A stretch of 64,000 bases of DNA from Planococcus chinensis (GTDB lineage: Bacteria > Bacillota > Bacilli > Bacillales_A > Planococcaceae): assembly GCF_020071995.1 (NCBI RefSeq), contig NZ_JABWTK010000009.1:1-64000 (forward strand). The letters run 5' to 3'. Below are positions 25,274 through 35,255 of the stretch, one piece after another. The translations under genes and the position numbers were made by a program. Under the pieces are notes generated by a model. That model saw nothing but the letters and a program-made list of their open reading frames with translations, was not told the DNA's origin and did no database searches. Each line of letters opens with the position of its first letter. Position 1 is the stretch's first letter.

Positions 25274-26527
25274 ATGGATTTTTCGTATTCAGAGAAAACA
25301 GCAAAACTGCAGGAGCAATTGACGTTATTTATGGAGGAACATATTTACCCAAATGAAAAATTATTTGAAGAACAATTGAATGCCCAGGAAAATCGCTGGT
25401 CACAAGTGCCTCCAATCATGGAAGAACTGAAACAAAAAGCGAGAGAAGCCGGGCTATGGAATTTATTCCTGCCAGAGAGTGAATACGGAGCGGGGCTGAC
25501 CAATCAGGAATATGCGCCGTTATGTGAAATCATGGGCAGATCGCTCATTGGACCCGAAGTCTTTAATTGCAACGCGCCGGATACCGGCAATATGGAAGTT
25601 CTCGTCCGCTACGGTACGGAAGAACAAAAAGAGAAATGGCTGAAGCCGCTCCTTGCCGGCGAAATCCGTTCGTGCTTCTCCATGACGGAACCGGATGTAG
25701 CGTCGAGCGATGCGACGAATATTGAAGCGTCAATTGTCCGGGACGGCGATGAATATGTCATCAACGGCCGCAAATGGTGGTCTTCAGGCGCAGGGGATCC
25801 GCGCTGCAAAATCTCCATTGTGATGGGCAAAACGGATCCGGACGGCCCGAAATACGAGCAGCAGTCCATGATTCTGGTGCCGCTCGACACACCGGGCGTA
25901 AAAATTGAACGGCTGTTGTCGGTATTTGGATACGACCACGCGCCGCATGGCCATGCTGAAATCACGTTTGACAATGTGCGTGTGCCGGCGGGCAACATGA
26001 TCTGGGACGAAGGAAAAGGATTTGCGATTGCGCAAGGCCGCCTTGGCCCCGGCCGCATCCACCACTGCATGCGCTTGATCGGTGCAGCGGAACGTGCGCT
26101 TGAAGAAATGTGCAAACGCGTCCAAAGCCGCGAACCGTTTGGAAAGCCGCTTGCCAACCAAGGGGTCGTCCGCGAATGGATTGCCGATTCACGGATTGAA
26201 ATCGAACAAGCCCGCCTGTTGACACTGAAAGCCGCTTATATGATGGATACAAGCGGCAATAAAGAGGCGAAAGCCGAAATCGCCATGATCAAAGTTACGG
26301 CGCCGAATATGGCACTGCGTGTCATCGACCGGGCAATCCAGGCCTTCGGGGCTGCAGGCGTCAGCGATGACTTCACACTGGCTGCCCAGTGGGCGAATTC
26401 ACGGACGCTGCGCTTAGCCGACGGTCCGGATGAAGTTCACCGCAACCAGATCGCCCGTCTGGAATTGAAGAAATACGCACAGCCGGAAAAAGCGAAAGAC
26501 AGCATCGCCGCTGTAGAAACGCGATAA
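25274..26527 (+). CDS. Acyl-CoA dehydrogenase
   Basis: A 417-residue FAD enzyme introducing the alpha–beta double bond into acyl-CoA. Landmarks: N-terminal helical domain, [19 protein letters not shown] (flavin/substrate loop, about 135–155), [19 protein letters not shown] and the C-terminal [16 protein letters not shown]. It resembles the medium/long or branched-chain, ACAD10/11-like class rather than butyryl-CoA dehydrogenase. The preceding 60 bp carry a cre box and a palindrome. First gene of a pair with the CoA ligase 37 bp downstream, ended by a terminator. Confidence 0.88.
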   Translation: MDFSYSEKTAKLQEQLTLFMEEHIYPNEKLFEEQLNAQENRWSQVPPIMEELKQKAREAGLWNLFLPESEYGAGLTNQEYAPLCEIMGRSLIGPEVFNCNAPDTGNMEVLVRYGTEEQKEKWLKPLLAGEIRSCFSMTEPDVASSDATNIEASIVRDGDEYVINGRKWWSSGAGDPRCKISIVMGKTDPDGPKYEQQSMILVPLDTPGVKIERLLSVFGYDHAPHGHAEITFDNVRVPAGNMIWDEGKGFAIAQGRLGPGRIHHCMRLIGAAERALEEMCKRVQSREPFGKPLANQGVVREWIADSRIEIEQARLLTLKAAYMMDTSGNKEAKAEIAMIKVTAPNMALRVIDRAIQAFGAAGVSDDFTLAAQWANSRTLRLADGPDEVHRNQIARLELKKYAQPEKAKDSIAAVETR

Positions 26528-26564
26528 ACAAAGCTTGCCATTAAAAGATATTGGGGGAAAGTAG

Positions 26565-28181
26565 ATGACAATGAACCAGATTGCGTCCAAGCATTACCCG
26601 CAGGATATCCAGTCTGCAATGGAATTTCCGAACAAGACCATGCCCGAAATTTTAGCGGAAACAACAGCGAAAATACCGGATCATACAGCGCTTAAATTCT
26701 ATCAGAAGGAAATCAGTTTTAAGGAATTGCATGTTTTATCGACCTTGTTTGCTTCATCGCTCCAAGGATCCGGCGTGGAAAAAGACGACCGGGTCGCGAT
26801 TATGCTGCCCAACTGCCCGCAGTATGTCATTTCGTATTTCGGCGTTTTAAAGTCGGGAGCGACGGTTACCCAGATCAATCCCATGCTGATGGAAAACGAA
26901 TTGATCCATATTTTCAAGGATTCAGGAGCAGAGACGATCGTGGTATATGAACCGCTTTACCCGCGCATCAAAGCGATTGCCGGACACACTTCAATAAAAA
27001 CCATTATTGTCGTGAGCTTTGCGGAAGAACCGGCTCCACTCGAAGAAGATTATTCGTTTAAGGCATTTGTAGAAAAAGGGGATGGACAGCTAAAGCCGGT
27101 TTCAATCGACCCGGCTGAAGATGTGGCGGTCCTGCAATATACCGGCGGCACGACCGGATTATCCAAAGGAGCCATGCTCACGCACCGCAATATCGTGGTA
27201 AATGCCCTGCAGTCCCAAGAATTCTTTAAGAATGAAGTGACGTTCGGAGAAGAAAGCTGTTTGACGGTCATTCCGCTTTTCCACGTGTTTGGCATGACGT
27301 CCGCCATGAATTTGTCGATATTGAATGGTTCCAAAAACATTTTACTGCCGCGCTTTGATTTGCAGGAAGTGCTGGAGACGATCAAGCGCGAACAGCCGAC
27401 GACATTCCCTGGCGTACCGACGATGTATATTGCCATAACTAATCATCCAGAAGCGGAGAAATACGGAATCGACAGCATCCATATCTGCAATAGCGGCAGT
27501 GCACCGATGCCGCTGGAGACGATGAAGGAATTTGAACGGAAAACAGGAGCAAAAATTCTGGAAGGCTACGGCCTCTCGGAAGCGGCTCCGACAACCCATT
27601 GCAATCCGCCGTTTGCAGAGCGCAAGCCGGGAAGCATTGGCATCGGTTTTCCTTCGACCGAATACAAGGTCGTCGATTTGGCGACCGGGACAGAAGAAGT
27701 GCCAGCCGGGGAAAAAGGGGAACTGGTTATCCGCGGCCCGCAAGTGATGAAAGGCTATTGGAACATGCCGGAAGAGACGGAAAATGCGCTGCGGGACGGT
27801 TGGCTCTTTACCGGCGACATCGCACGAATGGATGAAGACGGCTATATTTACATTGTTGACCGCAAGAAAGACCTGATCATTTCAAGCGGCTATAATGTCT
27901 ATCCGCGCGACATCGAAGAGATTTTGTACGAGCATCCCGCGGTACAAGAAGCGGTGGCGATCGGCGTTGCAGATCCTTACCGGGGTGAAAGCGTCAAAGC
28001 CATCATTGTCAAAAAAGCCGGCCAGGAAGTGGCGGAAGAAGACTTGATCCAATGGTCCCGAGAGAAAATGGCTGCTTATAAAGTACCGAGAATCATTGAA
28101 TTCCGTACGGAACTCCCCAAAACCAATGTAGGGAAAATCCTTCGGCGGGCGCTTCGCGACGAAGTGGCAGCTAAAGAATAA
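26565..28181 (+). CDS. Fatty-acid/aryl–CoA ligase (ANL superfamily), first copy
   Basis: A 538-residue adenylating enzyme activating a carboxylic acid with ATP and CoA. Motifs: P-loop YTGGTTGLSKGAMLTH (about 189–204), A5 GYGLSEAAPTTH, A7 DGWLFTGDIA and the C-terminal hinge/lysine region VDRKKDLIISSGYNVYPRDIEE, with PKTNVGKILRRALR near the end. The substrate class (long-chain or aromatic acid) cannot be decided by eye. Ribosome site GGGGGAAAG. Closely follows the acyl-CoA dehydrogenase and is followed by a terminator. Confidence 0.88.
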   Translation: MTMNQIASKHYPQDIQSAMEFPNKTMPEILAETTAKIPDHTALKFYQKEISFKELHVLSTLFASSLQGSGVEKDDRVAIMLPNCPQYVISYFGVLKSGATVTQINPMLMENELIHIFKDSGAETIVVYEPLYPRIKAIAGHTSIKTIIVVSFAEEPAPLEEDYSFKAFVEKGDGQLKPVSIDPAEDVAVLQYTGGTTGLSKGAMLTHRNIVVNALQSQEFFKNEVTFGEESCLTVIPLFHVFGMTSAMNLSILNGSKNILLPRFDLQEVLETIKREQPTTFPGVPTMYIAITNHPEAEKYGIDSIHICNSGSAPMPLETMKEFERKTGAKILEGYGLSEAAPTTHCNPPFAERKPGSIGIGFPSTEYKVVDLATGTEEVPAGEKGELVIRGPQVMKGYWNMPEETENALRDGWLFTGDIARMDEDGYIYIVDRKKDLIISSGYNVYPRDIEEILYEHPAVQEAVAIGVADPYRGESVKAIIVKKAGQEVAEEDLIQWSREKMAAYKVPRIIEFRTELPKTNVGKILRRALRDEVAAKE

Positions 28182-28190
28182 GCTTTATGA

Positions 28191-28227
28191 AAGGAACAGC
28201 CTGACACCTCTCGCTGTTCCCTTTTTT
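28191..28227 (+). terminator. Terminator inside the acyl-CoA cluster
   Basis: Stem GGAACAGC (28193–28200) with GCTGTTCC (28213–28220), then TTTTTT. It separates the dehydrogenase–ligase pair from the comB-like group. Confidence 0.8.
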
Positions 28228-28254
28228 GACCGAATTCCGGAAGGGTGTGCAAGT

Positions 28255-28980
28255 GTGCCGAAACTCCATCTCCTATTGAAAAAAGAAGAAATAGATGAAG
28301 CGCGGATGCAGGAAGACAAAACAGCGGTCATTTTTGATGTGCTGCTCGCTACATCCACAATAGCCGCTTGCTTTTTGCATGGCGCTAAGGAAGTGATTCC
28401 GGTGCTGGACGGTGACGAAGCGAGAAAACAGGCGGAAGGACGGGAACCCGACAGCTTTTGCCTAGTGGGGGAATACAACGGGAAAACGATTGAAGGTTTT
28501 CTGGATCCGAATCCCTTGCAGCTGAAAAAACAGATTGCCGGAAAAACAGTTGTCTTGTCAACCACCAATGGCACCGTGGCGATCCGGAAAGCGGCGGGTG
28601 CCAATAAAGTTTATACAGCGTCGTTATTGAACGGCGGCGCTGTAGCCAAAAAAATTGCTGACGAGCACCAAGAAGAAACGATTGTCGCTGTTTGCTCCGG
28701 ATCCGGCGGCGAGTTTTGCCTGGAAGATTTTTTCGGGGCCGGCTATTTTGTTGATTGCCTGATGCGGCAGACTTCAAATTGGGAACTGACGGATTCCGCA
28801 AAAGCGGCCCGCATTTTCTACGAAACCAGCAAAAGCAACAGCCGAGAATTATTGAAACAGTCGCGTGTCGGTGAAATGTTGATGAGCCTCGGATTTGAAG
28901 AAGAAATCGATTTTGTGGCAGAAGCTTCAAAGATTTCGCATGTTCCATGGCTAAAGAATGGAAAGCTCGTCATTGATTAA
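28255..28980 (+). CDS. 2-phosphosulfolactate phosphatase family (ComB-like)
   Basis: A 241-residue protein of the ComB family, which in methanogens dephosphorylates 2-phosphosulfolactate for coenzyme M; Bacillus has the homologue YitC. Family-like pieces are AVIFDVLLATSTIAACFLHGAKEVIPV (about 23–49), LSTTNGTVAIRKAAGA and VCSGSGGEFCLEDFFGAGYFV. Bacilli do not make coenzyme M, so the real substrate here is probably another phosphorylated hydroxy acid, or sulfolactate metabolism. GTG start with GGAAGGGTG. First of four tightly spaced genes (enoyl-CoA hydratase 16 bp after). Confidence 0.83.
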   Translation: MPKLHLLLKKEEIDEARMQEDKTAVIFDVLLATSTIAACFLHGAKEVIPVLDGDEARKQAEGREPDSFCLVGEYNGKTIEGFLDPNPLQLKKQIAGKTVVLSTTNGTVAIRKAAGANKVYTASLLNGGAVAKKIADEHQEETIVAVCSGSGGEFCLEDFFGAGYFVDCLMRQTSNWELTDSAKAARIFYETSKSNSRELLKQSRVGEMLMSLGFEEEIDFVAEASKISHVPWLKNGKLVID

Positions 28981-28996
28981 AAAAGGAGGAATTGGA

Positions 28997-29788
28997 ATGG
29001 AAAATGAACACGTTATTGTCAAATTGACGGATGGGGTCTTGTCACTGCAGCTGAACCGGCCGGAAAGCTTGAATGCATTCAGCCCGGAAATGATTTTGCG
29101 CTTAACCGAAGAAATTAAGGCTGCCGGAAGCAATCCGGAAGTCGGGGCTGTAATCTTGTCAGGAGCCGGCCGCTCATTCTCAGCGGGAGGCGATGTCAAG
29201 ACGATGGGCCAAGCCGGACCTTCGGAAACGTATGACCATATCGGAAAACTAAACGAACTGGTGCTGGCAATGCATGCGCTTGAAAAACCCATCATTGCAG
29301 CGGTCCATGGTTTTGCAGCTGGAGCGGCATTTAATTTGGCACTCGCCAGCGATCTGATTGTGGCGGCAGAAGACAGCAAATTTGTTATGAGCTTTGCGCA
29401 GGTTGGGCTGATTTCCGATGGAGGCGGCCTTTATTTCCTGACCCGGTTGGTCGGGCCGTACCGGGCAAAAGAATTGTTCTTTAAAGCAGAGCCGATTACA
29501 GCAGAACAAGCAAAAGAATGGGGAATCGTTAACCATTTATATCCGCTTGCAGAACTGGAACAGGGAGCATTTGGGCTTGCGGCCCGCTTGGCTGCCGGCC
29601 CGTCCCGCACATTCGGGCTAATGAAAAAAATAGCCGACCAGGCCAATACAGCTGGTCTTCCGGAAATTCTGGAACAGGAAAGAATCACGCAGGCCATGCT
29701 GGTGACGACCGAGGATCATCTGGAAGGAGTCGCGGCGTTCAAAGAAAAACGGAAACCGGATTTCAAGAAAAAGCAGGAAGTTCTGTAA
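28997..29788 (+). CDS. Enoyl-CoA hydratase/isomerase family protein
   Basis: A 263-residue crotonase-fold protein acting on enoyl-CoA thioesters. The oxyanion hole is given by SAGGDVKTMG and HGFAAGAAFNLALASDLIVA; the segment FAQVGLISDGGGLYFLTRLVG has Asp-Gly-Gly where hydratases have a Glu, a pattern seen in isomerase/hydratase variants. The start follows AAAGGAGGAATTGG; an upstream in-frame ATG overlapping comB is disfavoured. Sits in one operon with the comB-like, second ligase and lactonase-like genes. Confidence 0.87.
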   Translation: MENEHVIVKLTDGVLSLQLNRPESLNAFSPEMILRLTEEIKAAGSNPEVGAVILSGAGRSFSAGGDVKTMGQAGPSETYDHIGKLNELVLAMHALEKPIIAAVHGFAAGAAFNLALASDLIVAAEDSKFVMSFAQVGLISDGGGLYFLTRLVGPYRAKELFFKAEPITAEQAKEWGIVNHLYPLAELEQGAFGLAARLAAGPSRTFGLMKKIADQANTAGLPEILEQERITQAMLVTTEDHLEGVAAFKEKRKPDFKKKQEVL

Positions 29789-29822
29789 GGATGGCTTGAA
29801 AAACGCCGAAGGGAGAAACGGA

Positions 29823-31496
29823 ATGAACATTACCCATTTTAAATTTTGGCCAAGTCGAGTATCGAAAACCCTGACTGTTCCGGATACTACTTTATATGAC
29901 AATTTTGCTATGTCCACCAAAAAATATCCGCAGAAAGTTGCCTTGTATTATTACGGTGCTGAATATACCTATGCGCATTTAAAAGCAGAAATTGATTCAC
30001 TGGCTGGTTACTTGGAGAAGGAGATGGGCATTTCAAAAGGGGAGCGGGTGCTGCTGTTTATGCAGAATTCACCTCAGTTCCTGATCAGCTATTACGCGAT
30101 TCTGCGGCTGCGCGCAGTTGTAGTGCCTGTCAATCCAATGAATACAGCAGAAGAACTGGCATTTTATATTCAAGACGGCGAAATCCGCTGCGGCATTGTC
30201 GGCCAAGAGCTGTACGGAAGAATTGAAGAACTGAAGGGGACAGCAGTGCTTGAATCGGTTATTACGGCAGCTTATTCCGAGTACGCCGGTGCACAAGACG
30301 AGATCGGCAATCTTCCACCGGTTGTTGAAGAAGCCGTCCGGAGTTTTGCCCGTGCAGTGCCTTGGAAGCAGGCAGTTGAAGCAGAGCACGAACCTTCCGA
30401 ATATGCAGGAGAAGCGTCCGATATTGCGGTGCTGCCGTATACATCAGGAACCACCGGTTTGCCGAAAGGCTGTATCCATACAAACCGGTCGGTACAGGCG
30501 AATACGGTAGGGACGTTTCACTGGATGAATGTTACATCGGACGCAGTCATATTGACCACTTTGCCGCTGTTTCATGTGACCGGCATGGTCCACAGCATGC
30601 ATATGCCGATTTATGCCGGGGCCGCTATGGTGATGATGACCCGATGGGACCGGGAGTATGCTGCCAAAGCGATTGAAACTTATCAATGCACACATTGGAT
30701 CAACATCAGTACGATGATCATTGATTTCTTGTCGAATCCCCGCTTGGAAAAATACAGCCTTTCTTCTCTACAGGTGATTGGAGGAGGGGGCGCGCCGCTG
30801 CCGGCAGCAGTAGGTGAAAAATTGACCAAAACGATCGGCTTGAAATACGTGGAAGGCTACGGCTTATCGGAAACGATTTCCCAAACCCATTTCAATCCGC
30901 CGGACCGGCCGAAGCTGCAGTGCCTTGGGATACCTTCGTTTGATGTGGATGCACGGATCATTGACCCTTCTTCCGGTGAGGAATTGGAAACCGGGAAGGA
31001 AGGGGAACTGGTTATCCGCGGTCCGCAAGTCTTTAGCGGCTATTACAACCGCGAAGACGATAACCGGAATTCTTTTATTGAATTGGAGGGGCTTCCGTTC
31101 TTCCGGACAGGCGACATTGCGAGACGCGATGAAGAAGGCTATTACTTCATGGTTGATCGGGTCAAGCGGATGATCAACGCTTCCGGCTTTAAAGTCTGGC
31201 CTACGGAAGTGGAATCGCTGCTTTATAAGCACCCGGCCATCCAGCAGGCCTGCGTCGTCGGAATTCCCGATCCACGGAGAGGGGAAACGGTCAAAGCCTT
31301 TGTCATTTTAAATGATGGGCAGGAAGAGAATGTTTCGGAAGAAGAAATCATCGAATGGGCGAAAAATGAAATGGCCGCTTATAAATACCCGCGTGTCGTC
31401 GAGTTTCGGAAATCCTTTCCAACGACCAGCAGCGGAAAAATTTTGTGGCGCAAATTACAGGAAGAAGAACGGCAAAAATCCGAGGAGGTTTTGTAG
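29823..31496 (+). CDS. Fatty-acid/aryl–CoA ligase (ANL superfamily), second copy
   Basis: A 557-residue paralogue of the ligase at 26565. P-loop YTSGTTGLPKGCIHT (about 203–217), A5 EGYGLSETISQTHFNPP, A7 FRTGDIARRDEEGYYFMVDR and PTTSSGKILWRKLQ. Two different CoA ligases in one cluster suggest activation of both the parent acid and a breakdown product, or two related substrates. The start ATG has AAGGGAG upstream. The stop codon TAG directly abuts the ATG of the next gene. Confidence 0.87.
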   Translation: MNITHFKFWPSRVSKTLTVPDTTLYDNFAMSTKKYPQKVALYYYGAEYTYAHLKAEIDSLAGYLEKEMGISKGERVLLFMQNSPQFLISYYAILRLRAVVVPVNPMNTAEELAFYIQDGEIRCGIVGQELYGRIEELKGTAVLESVITAAYSEYAGAQDEIGNLPPVVEEAVRSFARAVPWKQAVEAEHEPSEYAGEASDIAVLPYTSGTTGLPKGCIHTNRSVQANTVGTFHWMNVTSDAVILTTLPLFHVTGMVHSMHMPIYAGAAMVMMTRWDREYAAKAIETYQCTHWINISTMIIDFLSNPRLEKYSLSSLQVIGGGGAPLPAAVGEKLTKTIGLKYVEGYGLSETISQTHFNPPDRPKLQCLGIPSFDVDARIIDPSSGEELETGKEGELVIRGPQVFSGYYNREDDNRNSFIELEGLPFFRTGDIARRDEEGYYFMVDRVKRMINASGFKVWPTEVESLLYKHPAIQQACVVGIPDPRRGETVKAFVILNDGQEENVSEEEIIEWAKNEMAAYKYPRVVEFRKSFPTTSSGKILWRKLQEEERQKSEEVL

Positions 31497-32492
31497 ATGG
31501 CAAAACAAGTAGAAACGGTGACCGGGCCCATTGCCCCCGAAGCGATGGGCAAGACCTTGATCCATGAACATTTTATTTTCGGCTATCCGGGATTTCATGG
31601 AGACGTAACCCTCGGGCCGTTTAACCGGGAAACTGCGGTGGCGGCAGGGGTGGAAGCTGCCAGAAAAATGATGGCCCATGGTGTGCAGACGGTCGTCGAT
31701 CCAACGCCGAATGAATGCGGACGGGACCCGGAAGTGTTAAAAGAAATTTCCGAAGAGAGCGGCCTGCAGATCATTTGCGCGACCGGCTACTATTATGAAG
31801 GGGAAGGAGCAACTCCTTATTTCAAGTTTCGGGCTTCACTTGGCAGCGCCGAACGGGAAATCAGTGAAATGTTCTCTGCAGAAATCAAAGACGGTATCGC
31901 CGGAACGAATATCAAGCCGGGAATCATTAAACTGGCTACCAGCAAAGACGCCATCACGGATTATGAAAAAATGTTTTTTAAAGCCGGAGCGCAAGCCCAA
32001 AGAGAAACCGGCATCACGTTATTGACGCATACCCAGGAAGGCACCATGGGGCCTGAACAGGCGCAGCTTCTGTTGGAGCTCGGTGCGAACCCGGCAGGCA
32101 TCGTCATCGGCCATATGTGCGGCAATACGAATCCGGCTTACCATAAGCGCACGCTCGAAACCGGCGTGAACATTGCTTTTGACCGCTTTGGCCTGCAAGG
32201 CATGGTCGGAGCTCCGTTCGATCATCAGCGCATCACCACTTTGCTTGAGCTTCTGGCATCAGGATACGAAGACCAGATTATGCTTTCGCATGATTCGATC
32301 AGCATGTGGCTGGGCCGGCCGCCGGTTATCCCGGAAGCGGCGCAAGGAGCCATCGCCAATTGGCATCCGACACATTTGTTTGAAACAGTGATTCCGGAGC
32401 TCAAAAAAGCAGGAGTGACCGATGAGCAGCTTGATAAAATGTTTATGGAAAATCCGAAAAAACTGTTTGCTGCAGAAACTGTAGCAGTGTAG
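31497..32492 (+). CDS. Phosphotriesterase-family hydrolase (lactonase-like)
   Basis: A 331-residue amidohydrolase-fold enzyme of the PTE family. Binuclear metal ligands are readable: H23 and H25 (IHEHF), carboxylated Lys145 (GIIKLAT), His in LLTHTQEG (about 176) and VIGHMCG (about 205), and Asp in LSHDS. Most PTE relatives are lactonases rather than organophosphate hydrolases. Placed directly after a CoA ligase, it could open a lactone to a hydroxy acid for CoA activation. Last gene of the comB–ech–ligase group, followed by a terminator. Confidence 0.83.
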   Translation: MAKQVETVTGPIAPEAMGKTLIHEHFIFGYPGFHGDVTLGPFNRETAVAAGVEAARKMMAHGVQTVVDPTPNECGRDPEVLKEISEESGLQIICATGYYYEGEGATPYFKFRASLGSAEREISEMFSAEIKDGIAGTNIKPGIIKLATSKDAITDYEKMFFKAGAQAQRETGITLLTHTQEGTMGPEQAQLLLELGANPAGIVIGHMCGNTNPAYHKRTLETGVNIAFDRFGLQGMVGAPFDHQRITTLLELLASGYEDQIMLSHDSISMWLGRPPVIPEAAQGAIANWHPTHLFETVIPELKKAGVTDEQLDKMFMENPKKLFAAETVAV

Positions 32493-32498
32493 AGCGGA

Positions 32499-32525
32499 GA
32501 GGGCTGGGATTCAGCCCTTTTTTAT
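32499..32525 (+). terminator. Terminator of the acyl-CoA cluster
   Basis: GGGCTG/CAGCCC stem with five-base loop and seven T's. Confidence 0.82.
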
Positions 32526-32664
32526 TTTGGGCCAGTAACATTGATGCAATTTCAGCCCTTCGTTTGAAAGTAATGATAAGTTCAACATATATGGAAATTT
32601 AAGCATATTGAACGAGACGAAAACAAGCAGGTGCGGGTATATGTAAGAAAAAGGAGGAGTAGCG

Positions 32665-33861
32665 ATGAATACATTCAATTCCGGAGAAGCAGAGTTGTTC
32701 ACAGAGAAATTCATTCAAAACCCTTATCCCACTTATGCAAAGCTGCGCGAAACGGATCCCGTTCACCAAGTGAGGTTTCCGGACGGCCAGAAAGGCTGGC
32801 TGATCACGGATTACGAAGACGCGGCTGCGGTATTAAAAGATCAGCGTTTTATCAAAGACTATTCAAAGCTGTTTGGGGGTACGATGGACCAAATGTCCGT
32901 TTTCACACAAAATATGCTGTTTTCCGATCCGCCGGACCATAAAAGATTGCGCGGCTTGGCACAAAAAGCGTTCACGCCCAAAATGATTTCAGGAATGCGG
33001 AACCGGATTCAGGAAATCGCCGATGACTTGCTGAAAGAAATGGAAAACAAAAAAACCGTTAATTTAATCGATGACTTTGCATTCCCGCTGCCGATTAGCG
33101 TCATTTGCGAAATTTTGGGTGTACCGGTAGAAGATCGGGACAAGTTCCGTCTTTGGTCGAATTCCTTGATCGAAGGGACAAGCGGAGAAATTGGGGTCAG
33201 TGTGTATGAGCATATGACGCAGTTTATCCAATACTTAGGCGAATGGTTTGCGAAAGTGCACGAGCAGCCGGGAGATGATTTAATCAGCAATTTAATCATT
33301 GCCGAAGAAGAAGGGGACCGGCTGACGCAAAAGGAATTGTATGGCGTCGTCTCACTTCTTATCATTGCAGGGCATGAAACAACCGTCAATTTGATCGGCA
33401 ATACCGTATTGGCATTGCTGGCACATCCGGAGCAGCAGCAAAAGCTGCGGGAGCAGCCGGAACTGATTGCCCAAGCGATTGAAGAATCGCTTCGCTATAA
33501 CGGACCGGTTGAATTCAGCACGTCCCGCTGGGCAAGTGAAGACATGGAATTTCAAGGCAAGCAATTCCAAAGAGGCGACCTGGTAGTGGTGTCACTAAAT
33601 GCCGCTAACCACGACCCTGAAAAGTTCAACGATCCGGAAGTTTTTGATATAACCCGGGAAAAAAGTCCGCACTTGGCTTTTGGCATGGGCATCCATTTTT
33701 GCTTAGGGGCGCCGCTTGCAAGGCTCGAAGGAGAAATCGCCATTTCCAGTTTGCTGGAGCGTTTTCCGAAAATGAAACTGGCAGTGGATGAAAGCGAACT
33801 CGCTTGGCGGCCGGGAATGATTGTACGGGGCGTCAAAGAAATACCGCTAATCATTGAATAG
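32665..33861 (+). CDS. Cytochrome P450
   Basis: A 398-residue soluble bacterial P450 (CYP107/CYP109-like class). I-helix AGHETT at 235–240 carries the oxygen-activating Glu-Thr pair, K-helix E274–R277 (ESLR), and the heme loop FGMGIHFCLGAP has the proximal Cys346. No membrane anchor. Needs ferredoxin partners, none of which is adjacent. AAGGAGG precedes ATG. It follows the catabolic cluster by about 170 bp behind a terminator, so it may initiate oxidation of the same substrate, but that is inference. Confidence 0.92.
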   Translation: MNTFNSGEAELFTEKFIQNPYPTYAKLRETDPVHQVRFPDGQKGWLITDYEDAAAVLKDQRFIKDYSKLFGGTMDQMSVFTQNMLFSDPPDHKRLRGLAQKAFTPKMISGMRNRIQEIADDLLKEMENKKTVNLIDDFAFPLPISVICEILGVPVEDRDKFRLWSNSLIEGTSGEIGVSVYEHMTQFIQYLGEWFAKVHEQPGDDLISNLIIAEEEGDRLTQKELYGVVSLLIIAGHETTVNLIGNTVLALLAHPEQQQKLREQPELIAQAIEESLRYNGPVEFSTSRWASEDMEFQGKQFQRGDLVVVSLNAANHDPEKFNDPEVFDITREKSPHLAFGMGIHFCLGAPLARLEGEIAISSLLERFPKMKLAVDESELAWRPGMIVRGVKEIPLIIE

Positions 33862-33865
33862 CCAA

Positions 33866-33893
33866 AGGCCGGATAACTATCCGGTCTTTTTTT
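33866..33893 (+). terminator. Terminator of the P450 gene
   Basis: GGCCGGAT/ATCCGGTC stem with AACT loop and seven T's. Confidence 0.85.
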
Positions 33894-33959
33894 ATCTGCG
33901 TTTGCAGTTCCGGGAGAGGGGGAAAAGTAGGCTATCTGAAAAAGAAAGAAGGGGTCCGG

Positions 33960-35255
33960 TTGAAACCCGTTTCATATGTTTTAAAAGAAAAAATTTGGAT
34001 TATACCAGCCGTGTACAGCGTAGCGGCGATTCTTCTGTCACTGGCCACTTTTTATGCCGACTTGTATTTGGTGGAGCGGTTTATCGACCGCATTCCTTCT
34101 ATTTTTTTGACAAAAGTAGATGAAGGGCAAACTATCCTTGGAATCTTAACAGCCGCTATGCTGACGATGACCACTTTTACGTTTTCGACTGTGCTGGTTG
34201 TCCTGACGATGTACACTTCCCAATTCTCCCCTCGTGCTCCTGAAAACTTTATTCAGAGCGCCACCACCCGGCACGTACTCGGTATTTTTGTCGGGGGATT
34301 TATTTTCAATATGCTGTCGCTTCTTTATATGCAGGAAGATGTATTTGACCATGAAGTCCTTTCTACAACTGCCGGTATACTGATCGTCTTTTTCTGTATC
34401 GCGACCTTTGCGTATTACATACATTTTGTGGCATCGAATGTTCAAGTCAGCACGTTGACCAATAAACTGACAGCGGATGCGGAAAAAGTGATTGCCCAAT
34501 ACTTGGATCTTTATGAACAAAAGCACGTCTCAGAGGAGAATTGGAGGCCCCGGAATCCGAAAGAAACAGTGAAAGCGACGCGGGCTGGATACATCCAGTT
34601 TATAGACTTATCGCGTTTGATGGAGTTGGCAGAAAAAAATGACGGGGCTATTGAAGTAATCGTTAAAATTGGTGATTACGTTTTTGAAGGAAAACCGGTT
34701 TTTCATCTTTATTCTGAAAAGAAAATGGATTTGCCGTTCACCGACTATATAACCATCGGGGATGAGCGGACGGCAGACCAGGATCTCGGCTATGCCGTCC
34801 AAAAAATTACGGAAGTAGCCGTACGGGCCACTTCGCCTGGCAGGCAGGATCCAAATACAGCAAAGGACATTTTGATCCGGCTGGGGCACTTGCTTGGCGA
34901 GATGAGCCATTTGAAGACGGATGGCTTGGTGTTAACGGATGAAAGAGGCAATAACCGGCTGCTTTACCGTTTTGAATCGTACAGCGACATTTTGTATAAG
35001 ACATTTTATCAGATATCCTACCACAGCAAAAAAGACGTTTCGGTCCATTCTTCCATGACGGATGCATTGATCGTTACAGCCGCCTTGGCTCCCGAATTGC
35101 GGTATGACACAATCTGGAAAATACAGCTTTATTTATTGGAAGCCATCAATGACGGTGAATTGAAAACCCTCGACCGGGATTTTCTGCAAAAGAAAGTGGA
35201 TGAGCTCGCTGATATCACGGGCCATGAGTCCATAATGTTGGAGAAGACAGATTGA
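33960..35255 (+). CDS. DUF2254 membrane protein
   Basis: A 431-residue protein with four N-terminal membrane helices (about residues 12–35, 55–80, 105–125, 135–158) and a large C-terminal cytosolic region of 270 residues. The motif TFTFSTVLVVLTMYTSQFSPR after helix 2 is typical of DUF2254 proteins. Their function is not established; the architecture suggests a channel or sensor-like membrane protein with a soluble domain. TTG start with AGAAGGGG. Monocistronic. Confidence 0.83.
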   Translation: MKPVSYVLKEKIWIIPAVYSVAAILLSLATFYADLYLVERFIDRIPSIFLTKVDEGQTILGILTAAMLTMTTFTFSTVLVVLTMYTSQFSPRAPENFIQSATTRHVLGIFVGGFIFNMLSLLYMQEDVFDHEVLSTTAGILIVFFCIATFAYYIHFVASNVQVSTLTNKLTADAEKVIAQYLDLYEQKHVSEENWRPRNPKETVKATRAGYIQFIDLSRLMELAEKNDGAIEVIVKIGDYVFEGKPVFHLYSEKKMDLPFTDYITIGDERTADQDLGYAVQKITEVAVRATSPGRQDPNTAKDILIRLGHLLGEMSHLKTDGLVLTDERGNNRLLYRFESYSDILYKTFYQISYHSKKDVSVHSSMTDALIVTAALAPELRYDTIWKIQLYLLEAINDGELKTLDRDFLQKKVDELADITGHESIMLEKTD

